Position numbers and translations under genes: made by a program. Below are positions 53,434 through 62,728 of a DNA stretch of 64,000 nucleotides, in pieces; positions within the stretch are counted from its first letter, which is position 1, and every line of letters begins with the position of its first letter. The DNA is from Hyphococcus flavus (GTDB taxonomy: Bacteria > Pseudomonadota > Alphaproteobacteria > Caulobacterales > Parvularculaceae). Under the pieces are notes generated by a model. It did no database searches and was not told the origin of the DNA. It saw nothing but the letters and a program-made list of their open reading frames with translations. The stretch spans positions 201,501 through 265,500 of the forward strand of contig NZ_CP118166.1 in assembly GCF_028748065.1 (NCBI RefSeq). The letters are read 5' to 3'.

Positions 53434-55872
53434 TTAGAGCCTGCCCGTCAGGGACACGCCGAATGTCCGCGGCGCGCCATACCAAGTCGCTGTGCCGTAA
53501 AAGCCTGCGCTGCGCAGCACGTTCACGGCATAGGCCTTGTCGGTGATGTTCTTCGCCCAAACATCTACCGTCAGGTTTCCTCCAGGCAGCGTGTAACCAA
53601 CCTTGCCGGAGAGCGTCGCGAAACCGTCCTGCGATCGCGTGTCATAGTTGAACTCATCGAAGAATACTTTCGATTGATAACTGACATCGCCTCGGATCAG
53701 AAAAGCGCTTTCATTACCGAGATCCCACTCATATTGAGCTCCGCCGGATAGTTGCAGTTCCGGCGCACGGGACAACCGGTTGCCTGCAAGATCAATAACC
53801 GCCATTGGCATGGCGCTGTCAGGGTCGGTTGTCAGGAACTCGCCAAACTCTGCATCCAGCCATGAGACGTTCAGGTTAAGCGAAAATTCGTCTGTAGGGT
53901 TCAGATCGAACTGTCCTTCGAGACCCTTGATGTCAGCTTTCGCCGCGTTGGATACGCCGCTGATTATGCCGCTCACGAGAGCACGAACCTGCAGGTCGCT
54001 ATAATCGTAATAGAAACCGGTAAGGTTCGCCGTGACCAAGCCGTCACCCCAGGTGGAACGCAACCCGACTTCATAGCTGTTGATTTTTTCAGGATCAAAA
54101 CCCGGCACAGCCGTTGACGTTGCGTTAAACCCGCCTGACTTGAAACCTTTTGTATAGGACGCGTACAACATGACGTTATCCGCAGGCGTATACTCAAGAG
54201 CCACGCGAGGCGTAAAAGCGCTCCAGTCTTCGGAGGCTGTGGTGAATGGACTTGGCGTCGCGCCCGCTGTCCGCACCCTCGCCTCTTTATCCTCACCGCT
54301 CCAACGCGCGCCAACGGTCAGGCCAAGCTGATCAGCCAGCCGCAATGTCGCCTGTCCGAAAACCGCGTAGGCGTTGACTGTAGTGAACCCGTTGGGAACG
54401 ACCCTCGTTGACGGCAAAATGTTGATATCAAAAAGTGTTGAGGCTTCTTCATTAAGATAGAAACCGCCAATTAACCAATCAAAACCATCACCGCCGCCGT
54501 AGATTTGCAGTTCTTGCGTGATTGTATCCGAATCTTCGTTTTCAGGATCGACAAAAGAATGCGCGTTGTCACTTGCATCCAAGTCAAGCGAGAGCATGAA
54601 TTCGCTATGACGATAAGCGGTGATCGACTTTATATTGACCCCATCCAGCGCCAGATCCGCCGTCGCACTGACGCCATAGGCTTTTGTATAGGTGCGTGCA
54701 GGATAATCCTTGCTGACAATGAAGGGATCATCAAAGAAGGTTGCCCCAGCCGAACCGCCGCCGGGTTCGGTGACCCGGAAACCTTGCCCGCGCGTGCTGT
54801 CTTCTCTGCTGATATCACCCGCAACAAGAACCGAAAAATTATCGGCCGGTTCAAGAAGCAATTGTCCGCGCACGCCCCAGATGTCCTGATCGTCCAGATC
54901 AGAGCCATCAAATGCGTTTTCGGTAAACCCGTCACGCTTTGCACGGAAACCTGTCAGCCTCATTGCGACGCCTTCGGCAAGAGGGCCGCTTACAGTTGCA
55001 TCACCGCGAAGCTGGTTATAGTTGCCGTAGGTAAAACGGGCAGACGCTTCAAATTCATCCGTCGGTTTTGCCGAAATGATATTCAAGACGCCGCCGGTTG
55101 CGTTCCGGCCATAAAGCGTTCCTTGCGGACCTTTCAGAACTTCGACCCGCTCGACGTCAAAAAATTCCTGATAAGCGGACATGGGGCGCGTCAAGTAAAC
55201 GCCGTCAAGGTGAACAGCAACACTGGAATCCGACCCAATCGTCAGCGTACCATTGCCGATGCCTCGGATGTACGGTTGTCCGAAGACAACATTCGACCCC
55301 ATGGTAAAACCCGGCGTTCTCAGCTGCAGATCCTGCACGTTTTGCACGCCTTGATTATCCAGATCTTCTCCGCTGAATGCCTGAACGGAAAGCGCCACAT
55401 CCTGAAGGTCCTGCTCTTTCTTCTGCGCTGTAACGACAATGCGATCGCGTCCTGTAGAACCGCCTGAGCCCGTGACCTGCGTGCCGCCGGAAGTTGTTTC
55501 ATCCTGAATAAAAGCAGCTTTGCGTACGACCGCCGTGCGGTCATTGACCATCGCATATTCAAGACCAGTGCCTTTCAATGCCTGGTCCAACGCACCTGAC
55601 GGCGAATCCGTCTCGTGTACAGCGTTCGCCACAACGCCATCAAGGTCGTTGTTTGCATATAAAATCTGCAAGCCTGAGCTACTGGAAATGCCGTCCAGCG
55701 TTTTCGCCGCATCCTGAGAAGGATAAGCGTCAATTTTCTGTTCGTTCGCCAATACGGGATGGCCATAAGCTGCAGCCAGCAAGATCGAACCCGCAAGCAG
55801 GCGTTTTTTCAATGTTGAGCGCATACTGAGCGCCTTCGCTTTCGCACAATTCCCGTGCGTCACATTATGCAT
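53434..55872 (-). CDS. TonB-dependent outer-membrane receptor with STN signalling domain
   Basis: 812 residues. The ATG at 55872 has GGGAGG upstream; an ATG at 55824 gives the standard signal peptide (MRSTLKKRLLAGSILLAAAYGHPVLA). Order: STN domain (about 50-110, YPSQDAAKTLDGISSSSGLQILY), linker, TonB box region RIVVTAQKKEQDLQDV, plug (about 160-280, FFDVERVEVLKGPQGTLYGRNATGGVLNII) and a 22-strand barrel ending GVSLTGRL. The STN domain connects it to FecR (51022). It imports a bulky substrate, probably a glycan or aromatic compound rather than iron, given the catabolic genes nearby. Confidence 0.92.
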   Translation of the reverse strand: MHNVTHGNCAKAKALSMRSTLKKRLLAGSILLAAAYGHPVLANEQKIDAYPSQDAAKTLDGISSSSGLQILYANNDLDGVVANAVHETDSPSGALDQALKGTGLEYAMVNDRTAVVRKAAFIQDETTSGGTQVTGSGGSTGRDRIVVTAQKKEQDLQDVALSVQAFSGEDLDNQGVQNVQDLQLRTPGFTMGSNVVFGQPYIRGIGNGTLTIGSDSSVAVHLDGVYLTRPMSAYQEFFDVERVEVLKGPQGTLYGRNATGGVLNIISAKPTDEFEASARFTYGNYNQLRGDATVSGPLAEGVAMRLTGFRAKRDGFTENAFDGSDLDDQDIWGVRGQLLLEPADNFSVLVAGDISREDSTRGQGFRVTEPGGGSAGATFFDDPFIVSKDYPARTYTKAYGVSATADLALDGVNIKSITAYRHSEFMLSLDLDASDNAHSFVDPENEDSDTITQELQIYGGGDGFDWLIGGFYLNEEASTLFDINILPSTRVVPNGFTTVNAYAVFGQATLRLADQLGLTVGARWSGEDKEARVRTAGATPSPFTTASEDWSAFTPRVALEYTPADNVMLYASYTKGFKSGGFNATSTAVPGFDPEKINSYEVGLRSTWGDGLVTANLTGFYYDYSDLQVRALVSGIISGVSNAAKADIKGLEGQFDLNPTDEFSLNLNVSWLDAEFGEFLTTDPDSAMPMAVIDLAGNRLSRAPELQLSGGAQYEWDLGNESAFLIRGDVSYQSKVFFDEFNYDTRSQDGFATLSGKVGYTLPGGNLTVDVWAKNITDKAYAVNVLRSAGFYGTATWYGAPRTFGVSLTGRL

Positions 55873-55964
55873 TACACCCTCCCGTTATACGGTTTTATTT
55901 ATCGTTTCGCATAGTGTTAAGACGCGCATCCCTTTTTCAGCCGCCACTCAATGCAACACTTTTT

Positions 55965-56933
55965 CTAAGTAGCGACAGGATTCGCCAAAACGCCTATTCC
56001 TTCGACATCGAATTCAAGCAATACCCCCGGCGAAAGCCACCGGTTCAGCTCAATACCGCTGCCGTTTTCAATACAGCCGCTTGAAATAACCTCTCCGGGA
56101 ACCAGCGTTTCACCCGCGCTCGCAAAGCTGATTATGGATGGCCAGTCAAACGCCGCGCCAGCGATTGTCGTCTTCGACCAGACTTCTCCATTGACGCGAA
56201 TTTCCGCGCGCTGAGTAGATGGAAAAAATTCATCTGCTGTGACGATCACAGGGCCAATTTTCATGCCCCCGTCAAAACCTTTTCCTTTGCACGGACCAAT
56301 CCCGAACGGCATCTCCTGCAATTGCGGCAGGCGGGCGCTGACATCATTGAGAATGGTGAAACCAAAAATCGCAGCTTTCGCACTTTCCTGACCAAGGTTT
56401 GCCCCGCCGGACCCGAGGACCGCTGCAATCTCACATTCAAAATCTAGATATTGGGCGTAGTTCGGCCAGATAATGTCGTCGCCGGGGCCACCCAGGGATT
56501 TGTGATTTCCCCTGCAAAAATACGGATGCTCAAAAAATAGTGGCGGTGGCGTATCCGGGAAATCCGACGGCGCCTTAACACCAAGCTCACGCTCAGCAAG
56601 TAATGCCGCGGCTTGGCGTGCTTGAACGAAATGCCCTGGGTAAACTGTACACAATCGCAAGGCTGGCGGATCGGGAAGCGGGCAAGCCAGCATCGCAGGA
56701 GAATAGCTTATGACGTATTGCGAACCCTCACTTTGTGACGCTTCATCCAGACATTTTTGCGCTGATAACAGTGCGTCAGCGCCGCCCTCTATAAGCGTAT
56801 TCATGTCTTCAAAAAAATGAATTGGTTCGCCCAGGGTTTCCGCTAGGCCAACCAGATCCGCAATATCGCCAGACTGTGTAAGCGCGCCAAGCTTAACCTG
56901 ACCAGATACTGTTCTATAGCGAAGCAGTTTCAT
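55965..56933 (-). CDS. Fumarylacetoacetate hydrolase-family protein
   Basis: 322 residues. The FAH domain occupies the C-terminal two thirds; metal ligands lie in YLDFECEIAAVLG and ILNDVSARLPQLQ, and GKGFDGGMKIGPVIV is another family segment. Members hydrolyse or decarboxylate/isomerise 2-oxo acids from ring cleavage. Start overlaps the NTF2-like stop by 4 bp, so co-translated. Confidence 0.88.
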   Translation of the reverse strand: MKLLRYRTVSGQVKLGALTQSGDIADLVGLAETLGEPIHFFEDMNTLIEGGADALLSAQKCLDEASQSEGSQYVISYSPAMLACPLPDPPALRLCTVYPGHFVQARQAAALLAERELGVKAPSDFPDTPPPLFFEHPYFCRGNHKSLGGPGDDIIWPNYAQYLDFECEIAAVLGSGGANLGQESAKAAIFGFTILNDVSARLPQLQEMPFGIGPCKGKGFDGGMKIGPVIVTADEFFPSTQRAEIRVNGEVWSKTTIAGAAFDWPSIISFASAGETLVPGEVISSGCIENGSGIELNRWLSPGVLLEFDVEGIGVLANPVAT

Positions 56934-57376
56934 CGCGGCTCAGCCGCCCAGCTAAAAACGGAACTCACCACTCTGGAACGAAACCGCCAGTTTCCATCAC
57001 TGTGTTGCAACGTATCTTTGTAATCCGCAACGACAATCAAAAACGGCGCGCCGCCTTCCTTCGGGCCGCGAATACCTATGCCGGTTGATTTGACATCAAT
57101 CCGGTCTGCCTGGTTACACACAACCGCTATGTTGCCAACAATGTGCCGACTTGCAAAAGGCCTATCACCCCGCCATCTGGCGAGAATGGCTTCCCGGCCT
57201 TGCAACACTTCACGTTTTTGATCACCGCTCAACGCAGGCAAATCCATTGTCGCGTCCGCACAAAACAATTGCCCTAATTGTTTTAAGTCTCCCTGATCGA
57301 CTGCGTTCGCGAATTCGGTCAGCAGCGCCGTCGCCGTGTGAAGCGCTCTCATTTCATTGTCAGACACCAAACTCAT
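56930..57376 (-). CDS. NTF2-like (SnoaL-type) protein
   Basis: 148 residues, cone-shaped NTF2-like fold: LLTEFANAVDQGDLKQLGQLFCADATMDLPA, HIVGNIAV, and YKDTLQHSDGNWRFRSRVVSSVF. Could be a dehydratase, isomerase or a substrate binder in the catabolic route. ATGA overlaps on both sides couple it to the Ldh and FAH genes. Confidence 0.82.
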   Translation of the reverse strand: MSLVSDNEMRALHTATALLTEFANAVDQGDLKQLGQLFCADATMDLPALSGDQKREVLQGREAILARWRGDRPFASRHIVGNIAVVCNQADRIDVKSTGIGIRGPKEGGAPFLIVVADYKDTLQHSDGNWRFRSRVVSSVFSWAAEPR

Positions 57377-58437
57377 CCCTGATCAGCGCAACGGTTTAAT
57401 TCGCTAGCCGAAACGCCCAGATTTTCGCCGGTTTCTTCCAACAAGCGCCAGGCGCCGTCGGACATTTCAAAACCTTCCGCCAATCTTTTCCGGCGCGCTA
57501 TTGCCTCAGGCTCGCCTGGAGAAAGGACTTTATCCTGACCGGGCGCAGGCGGTGTTTGCTTCAGCCAGTCAAGCAGCGTTTCGGATTCTTTTTGCAACAC
57601 CTCCTGCGGCATAAATTTTTCTGGATCGAATACGATGCTAAGCATATTGTTGATGATTTTGTCGGGCGCCTGACGGTCTGGCCCGCAGGCGTTTCCCGCG
57701 AGCGCCCCTCCTAGCAGTTCGCACATCACAGATAACGCGTAGCCTTTGTGCCCCGCCATTGGCAGAAGCGCGCCAAGCGGCGCTTCAAAAAGCCTGGCGG
57801 CATCTGTTGTTTGCACGCCATCAGCATCGCACAACGCTCCTTCAGGGGCTGGCTTTCCTGCTTCATAAGCAAGCCGCACTTTTCCTGCGGCGAAGGCGGA
57901 CGTTGCAAAGTCGCATATCACAGGCGCCTCCCCGTTAGTCCGGGGAAAGCCAATACAAACAGGATTTGTCGTAAGGCGCGCCTCGCGACCAAAATGCGGC
58001 GCAACGAGGGACCGGGAAATAGCGCCGACGAAATGCACGGAAACAAATCCCGCATCCGCACATTGTTCACCCCATGCCCCGATACGACCAAGGTGAAATG
58101 AGTTTGCAAGAGACGCGATGCAAACCCCCTCTCTTGCCGCAATGTCACAGGCGGACGCCATAGCTTCGCGTCCTATGCGCTGGCCTAAACCGGCATTTCC
58201 ATTGATTTTCAAAATTGAACCGAGCTGGCGGGCTTCGAGTTCAGCGTTGAGTACAAGCTGACCTGCCTCTGCAGAGCGCGCATACATGTACAAAACGCCA
58301 ATACCGTGGCTGTCATGGCCTGAAAGATTTGCGTCGGTCAGCCCTTCGGCCCCAATTTGTGCTTCATCATCGTCCGCCCCCATGGCGAGCAAAAGGCTTT
58401 TTGCAACAGCAATTGACGTGGCTTTAGTCAGGCGCAA
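57373..58437 (-). CDS. Malate/L-lactate dehydrogenase-family (Ldh2) oxidoreductase
   Basis: 354 residues, TTG start. MRLTKATSIAVAKSLLLAMGADDDEAQIGAEGLTDANLSGHDSHGIGVLYMY is the family N-terminus, with SGHDSHG as the signature, and HKGYALSVMCELLGGALAGNA as the NAD-binding part. Oxidises a 2-hydroxy acid or reduces a 2-oxo acid with NAD(P). In the same unit as YceI, NTF2-like and FAH. Confidence 0.9.
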   Translation of the reverse strand: MRLTKATSIAVAKSLLLAMGADDDEAQIGAEGLTDANLSGHDSHGIGVLYMYARSAEAGQLVLNAELEARQLGSILKINGNAGLGQRIGREAMASACDIAAREGVCIASLANSFHLGRIGAWGEQCADAGFVSVHFVGAISRSLVAPHFGREARLTTNPVCIGFPRTNGEAPVICDFATSAFAAGKVRLAYEAGKPAPEGALCDADGVQTTDAARLFEAPLGALLPMAGHKGYALSVMCELLGGALAGNACGPDRQAPDKIINNMLSIVFDPEKFMPQEVLQKESETLLDWLKQTPPAPGQDKVLSPGEPEAIARRKRLAEGFEMSDGAWRLLEETGENLGVSASELNRCADQG

Positions 58438-58528
58438 TGCGGCGAGCCCCTTTTTTCACTTAGCCCCTAAGACGCGCACCCTCTCCTCTCCCGCCACCTT
58501 GCCTGCTCGCCAATCAGCACCAGGGCGC

Positions 58529-59149
58529 TCACTCATCCTGCTGTTCTTGCGCGTAAATAAACTCACCACTGAATGAAAACCGGACCTCATCACCAACATC
58601 AGGGGTGAATGCTGACATCCCCCACGTCGACCGGTCGAGACTGCCTGACGCTTCGAATCCGAGCACCTGAGCGTTTTCAAACCTGTTCACCCCCGCGCCA
58701 ACGAGGTTCACATCAAACTCCACCGGGTGTGTTTGCCCCGCCATGGACAGTTGACCGCCGATTGATGCGCTATTGCCGGGCGTGATGTTGAGACTACCCA
58801 TTTCAAAGGTGATTTCTGGCGCTATCGCCGAGTTCAGCATGGATGCGCCTTTTAGAAAATTGTCCAGCGCATCAACATTTGTATCAACGCCAACCCCGTT
58901 GATTTCGACGATAAGCTGGGCCTCTTCAGGGTTAGCCGGATCAATGGTCAGCGTTGCATCAACCTCGTTGAAGCGGCCAACAATGTGCGAAAATCCGAGA
59001 TGATCAACACGAAACAGCAATGAGAAATGATTTGGATCCAGACGATAAACGCCAGCAGGCGCCTCAGACGCTGATAATGCAGCACCGACGCTCGGCGTGA
59101 GTGTTCCCAATGCCAATAAAATGCTCGCCAATATCGACCGAAACGACAT
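58529..59149 (-). CDS. YceI-family periplasmic lipid-binding protein
   Basis: 206 residues from the ATG at 59149 (GGAGG upstream; ATG 59161 overlaps that site). Signal peptide ends GAALSASEA. The lipocalin-like YceI fold is evident in YRLDPNHFSLLFRVDHLGFSHIVGRFNEVDATLTIDPANPEEAQLIVEINGVGVDT. YceI proteins bind isoprenoid-like or other hydrophobic ligands in the periplasm. Follows the dioxygenase by 37 bp. Confidence 0.9.
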   Translation of the reverse strand: MSFRSILASILLALGTLTPSVGAALSASEAPAGVYRLDPNHFSLLFRVDHLGFSHIVGRFNEVDATLTIDPANPEEAQLIVEINGVGVDTNVDALDNFLKGASMLNSAIAPEITFEMGSLNITPGNSASIGGQLSMAGQTHPVEFDVNLVGAGVNRFENAQVLGFEASGSLDRSTWGMSAFTPDVGDEVRFSFSGEFIYAQEQQDE

Positions 59150-59186
59150 GGATCCTCCCATAATAATTCTGTTTTGCTAGCCCTGT

Positions 59187-59909
59187 TCAGGTCAGCCCGA
59201 TGTCGAAACGGCACGCGAGGGCCCCTGGCTCCGCTTCGACGCCAAGATCGCTTTTGTTTACAGCCAGCATTGACTCAACAATCAAAGACTCGCGCGCAGG
59301 AGCAGGCCGGGAAGACCAAACCACATCGTTCATACGCCGCTCATCGTGTTCCGCGCCGGCGAAGTACATTTCGGTGGTCATTGTTTCCACACCGGGCGCC
59401 GCAATTCGGAAGTGTATGTGCGCCGCGCGATTTAAACCAAAAGCAACATAGGACTTCGGCTGTATCGTCCGGAAACGGTAAAATCCTGTTTCTGACGTTT
59501 CGATTTCGCCAAAATACTGAAAGTTAGGATCAAGGTCATCATGCCCCTCAGCTCGTGGATGGTCATAATGCCCTTCAGCATCCGCCTGCCATATTGCAAC
59601 CCTCGCCCCCTGTACAGGCTGACATTGCCCGTCTCTGACAACTCCGTAGACATACAAAAGCTTGCCGCTCGCCTGCGCGCCTCCATTGTGGCCGCCAGCC
59701 AGATCTGCGGCGAAATTCATGTTTTTTACGGGAAAAAAAGGGCCAGGCTCGGTTACCAGTGTTGAAGCACAAAAAGTTTTCGCCAAAGCCTGGTCAGCAA
59801 GAGCCGCCGCGCCTACGGACGTGCCTAACAAGCTACGTCGCGTTATTTGCTTGCCTTCAGGGGCAATAAGGACACGCTGTCCATTGTAAAGACTGGCTTT
59901 TTTTCTCAT
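59187..59909 (-). CDS. Tat-exported intradiol ring-cleavage dioxygenase
   Basis: 240 residues from the ATG at 59909 (GGAA 5 bases upstream). Twin-arginine signal (TRRSLLGTSVGAAALADQALA). Iron(III) ligands of intradiol dioxygenases: Tyr in AEGHYDHP, Tyr in IQPKSYVAF and two His in RAAHIHFRI. Cleaves a catechol-type ring between hydroxyls. A secreted, Tat-type enzyme is less common than the cytosolic catechol dioxygenases. First gene of the minus-strand catabolic unit. Confidence 0.88.
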   Translation of the reverse strand: MRKKASLYNGQRVLIAPEGKQITRRSLLGTSVGAAALADQALAKTFCASTLVTEPGPFFPVKNMNFAADLAGGHNGGAQASGKLLYVYGVVRDGQCQPVQGARVAIWQADAEGHYDHPRAEGHDDLDPNFQYFGEIETSETGFYRFRTIQPKSYVAFGLNRAAHIHFRIAAPGVETMTTEMYFAGAEHDERRMNDVVWSSRPAPARESLIVESMLAVNKSDLGVEAEPGALACRFDIGLT

Positions 59910-60427
59910 TATCATTCCGTATCTAGACCTTCATGACAACGGAGGCGCGCGGTCCCAAGAGAAGGTCACATCAGTAGGGATGCCGCAACGCCTCCGCGCC
60001 ACGATGCCCGCCAGAGCTTGCACGCTTTTTTCTGGAGGCAGGTTTCTAAAGACTTGCTCACTCACGGCTTTTGCCATGCCTCAGGCTGGCGCCTTGGAAA
60101 TTTAAAGTCTCTCATTAAGGCCGTCTTGAACATTCGAAGCCAACCTTGTTCTCACCGGTCAGGAACAGCCCGCATATGGCGGTCAATCTTTCTGTTGATG
60201 TTTCTTATTCATTTATTTATGATTTTTTCAATAATAATTCGACAGCACGAGGCATATCAGCGACGAAAATGCGCTAGCAATAAAAGCTTTTTAAAAGCTT
60301 GGCGTTTCGAGTTTGTCGCACCAAAGCAGAAGGCTAAGAATTATTCGTAGATTTAGGAGCAAGACTAGGCCTTGCTGATAGGGCAAAGGCACCCAATACT
60401 GTTGAAAACCTGTTGAGAAAGCTTTCA
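59910..60427. other. Divergent intergenic region between the dioxygenase and exported amidohydrolase
   Basis: About 520 bp, AT-rich around 60190-60300. A palindrome AAGCTTTT-T-AAAAGCTT is at 60284-60300. A 110-codon plus-strand frame (60018-60350) shows no coding character. It should contain promoters for the operon on each side. Confidence 0.4.
60284..60300. repeat. Palindrome in the amidohydrolase upstream region
   Basis: AAGCTTTT and AAAAGCTT are exact reverse complements around a single T. About 130 bp before the amidohydrolase ATG; could be an operator. Confidence 0.35.
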
Positions 60428-61738
60428 ATGAAAAACATCATCCTTGTATTTTTAATGACAATTTCCGGACTGGTGACGCCTGCCGCATTAGCGCAAGACA
60501 GTTATGCATTCACTGATGTGACTGTCATCATGATGGAGAGCGGCGAAACACGCCCTCATCAGACAGTTCTTATCTCCAATGACAGAATTGAGGCGGTTGG
60601 CCCCGCTAGTGATGTAACATTGCCGGCATCAGCGACAGTGATCGATGGCGCTGGCCGGTACTTAATGCCCGGTCTCACAGAGATGCACGGTCATATACCC
60701 GGGACGTCTTCATCATGGCCAGCAGAAGATGTGTTGTTCCTTTATGTCTCACAAGGCGTCACGACCGTCAGAGGGATGTTGGGTTCAGAAGGTCAACTTG
60801 AACTCCGCGATAAAGCAGCAAGAGGCGAAATCATCGCGCCCACGCTTTATTTAGCTGCTCCGGCTTTGGGCGGCATGAATGTCGATGGCCCCGATGATGC
60901 TCGCGCGAAAGTCACCCAATACGCCCGAGAAGGATGGGATTTGCTGAAGGTTCATGAAGGTCTCAGCCTTGAGGAATATGACGCAATCGCTGATGTGGCA
61001 AACGAGATCGGCCTCCCGTTTGGCGGCCATATCGCCGAGGATGTTGGATTGTTGCATGCGCTTGAGAAGGGTCAGCGTACTGTTGAACACATGGATAATT
61101 ACCTAACCTATATAGGTGCAGATGAAACCCCGGTTACAGAACAGCAGCTTCAAAAAGCCGTAGAGGTCACCCTTGCTGCAGGTACTGGTATTGTGCCGAC
61201 GCTGGCGCTGTTTGAACAGTATGGCACTGAACCCGATGTTCTCGCTGCCTACGCCGAGCTTCGTTATACGCCGCACGGTATCACTGAAAACTGGGCCGAA
61301 AATCGGGTAAATCAATACGAACAAAATTCTGACGAATTGCCGGAAATAGCTCTGTTTCTAGAAAATCAGCGCAAATTGTTGAAAGCGTTTTCTGAGGGCG
61401 GCGTAGAGGTGCTTCTCGGATCTGACGCACCGCAAGTCTATTCCGTTCCGGGCTTTTCGCTTCATCGTGAGATGACGAGTATGGAAAACGCTGGCATGGA
61501 ACGGAGCGCCATTTTATATTCTGGAACTGTGTCCGCCGGAGCCTATTTTGCTGACAAGGATTCATTCGGAGTCATCAAGCCCGGAGCCAGAGCAGATCTG
61601 GTGTTGCTCGACGCCAATCCGTTTGAAGCGATAGGAAATATGAGAGAGATTAAAGGCGTAATGGTCCGCGGTCAGTGGGTTTCGAAAGATTTCATCGACC
61701 AGAAGCTTGGCGAGATTGAAAAAGCTTACAAGAATTGA
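60428..61738 (+). CDS. Exported amidohydrolase (imidazolonepropionase-like)
   Basis: 436 residues from the ATG at 60428. Signal peptide (MKNIILVFLMTISGLVTPAALAQ). Metal ligands: LTEMHGHIPG (HxH), DLLKVHEGLS (Lys), PFGGHIAEDVG and TVEHMDNYL (His), LLGSDAPQVYS (Asp). Hydrolyses a cyclic or acyl amide or related bond; substrate unknown. Convergent with the AraC gene. Confidence 0.88.
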   Translation: MKNIILVFLMTISGLVTPAALAQDSYAFTDVTVIMMESGETRPHQTVLISNDRIEAVGPASDVTLPASATVIDGAGRYLMPGLTEMHGHIPGTSSSWPAEDVLFLYVSQGVTTVRGMLGSEGQLELRDKAARGEIIAPTLYLAAPALGGMNVDGPDDARAKVTQYAREGWDLLKVHEGLSLEEYDAIADVANEIGLPFGGHIAEDVGLLHALEKGQRTVEHMDNYLTYIGADETPVTEQQLQKAVEVTLAAGTGIVPTLALFEQYGTEPDVLAAYAELRYTPHGITENWAENRVNQYEQNSDELPEIALFLENQRKLLKAFSEGGVEVLLGSDAPQVYSVPGFSLHREMTSMENAGMERSAILYSGTVSAGAYFADKDSFGVIKPGARADLVLLDANPFEAIGNMREIKGVMVRGQWVSKDFIDQKLGEIEKAYKN

Positions 61739-61763
61739 CGCGGCAGCGCCTCGCTCTAAAGCC

Positions 61764-62555
61764 TCAATGCCCGCTGTCAAATACACACTCTGTTGTGCGC
61801 CTTAAAAAGGCGGGCGTCAGGCCAAAAAAACAACGAAATTCTCGTGTCATGTGACTTTGGTCAGCATAGCCGCAAGTTAAGCTGACATCCGATAATGGCG
61901 CTGGCTCTTTTATTACGCGATAAAATGCCCGCTCAGCACGCACGCGGCGGCGAAACTCCCCCATGCTGCACCCATGCAGACGGCGAAATTTTTTTGTCAG
62001 AGTCATAGGATGCATGCCAGCCATATCAGCGAGATGTTCCAAGCTAGGGGGGGCTTTTATAGAAGCAGATATGGCTTCGATAATCGAAGAACACCAGCAT
62101 GTTTCTGACTTACAGTCTTCTTTGAAAAGATGAATTGAGAGTTTTTCAATGTTATCCAAGTCAACCTCACTCAAGCTATTGAGCGACCGACTCATCAGTG
62201 CTGAGATCAAATAATAGGAATATGAGTCCTCGATCCTTCTGGGCGCACTATTCGTATTCACTTTTCCTGATGGAAACAGGTCAATAGAGAGTATCTGCGC
62301 ACCCTGATCACTCGCAACGCATGCATGTTCTACCGTTGCGGGTATGTAGGCAGCATAGCTCGCGGAAATTTCGATATTTCCATGTTCGGATTGCGCATGA
62401 AACATCCCCTTCAATGAAACATAAAGCCGAGGATACTTAACCGCACGACAGGCCCATGGCTGGCCGTTGTGCAAGAGGTGATGTCCAATTTCTGGCGATT
62501 TAAAATCCAGAATCGGAACTTTTGGGGTTATAATCGTCTGAACACACTCACTCAT
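61764..62555 (-). CDS. AraC-family transcriptional regulator
   Basis: 263 residues. An N-terminal cupin-like sensor (about 1-130) precedes two helix-turn-helix motifs: LEHLADMAGMHPMTLTKKFRRLHGCSMGEFRRRVRAERAFY and LSDVSLTCGYADQSHMTREFRCFFGLTPAFLRR. Probably controls the divergent metallo-beta-lactamase-like gene and perhaps the amidohydrolase. About 170 bp separate it from the former start. Confidence 0.9.
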   Translation of the reverse strand: MSECVQTIITPKVPILDFKSPEIGHHLLHNGQPWACRAVKYPRLYVSLKGMFHAQSEHGNIEISASYAAYIPATVEHACVASDQGAQILSIDLFPSGKVNTNSAPRRIEDSYSYYLISALMSRSLNSLSEVDLDNIEKLSIHLFKEDCKSETCWCSSIIEAISASIKAPPSLEHLADMAGMHPMTLTKKFRRLHGCSMGEFRRRVRAERAFYRVIKEPAPLSDVSLTCGYADQSHMTREFRCFFGLTPAFLRRTTECVFDSGH

Positions 62556-62728
62556 CTCATTAAATTATCATGATTTTTTTGAAAGAGTAACTCTCCCAGC
62601 AAACCAGAAAGCTCGCCTAGCGGCCTGTTTGCGATCACAAAATCGTGTGAGAGCGCTTGCCCCATTCAAGATCGGCAAGCCAGACCCCGTTACCTTCGAG
62701 CGATTGAATCTCAGGATGGAGTATCGTT

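Noticed and set aside
60018-60350. 110-codon plus-strand ORF upstream of the amidohydrolase
   Set aside because: Its composition is irregular (Trp, Cys, His-rich start, Ile/Phe-run) and it lies in a promoter region without a ribosome site. No family resemblance.
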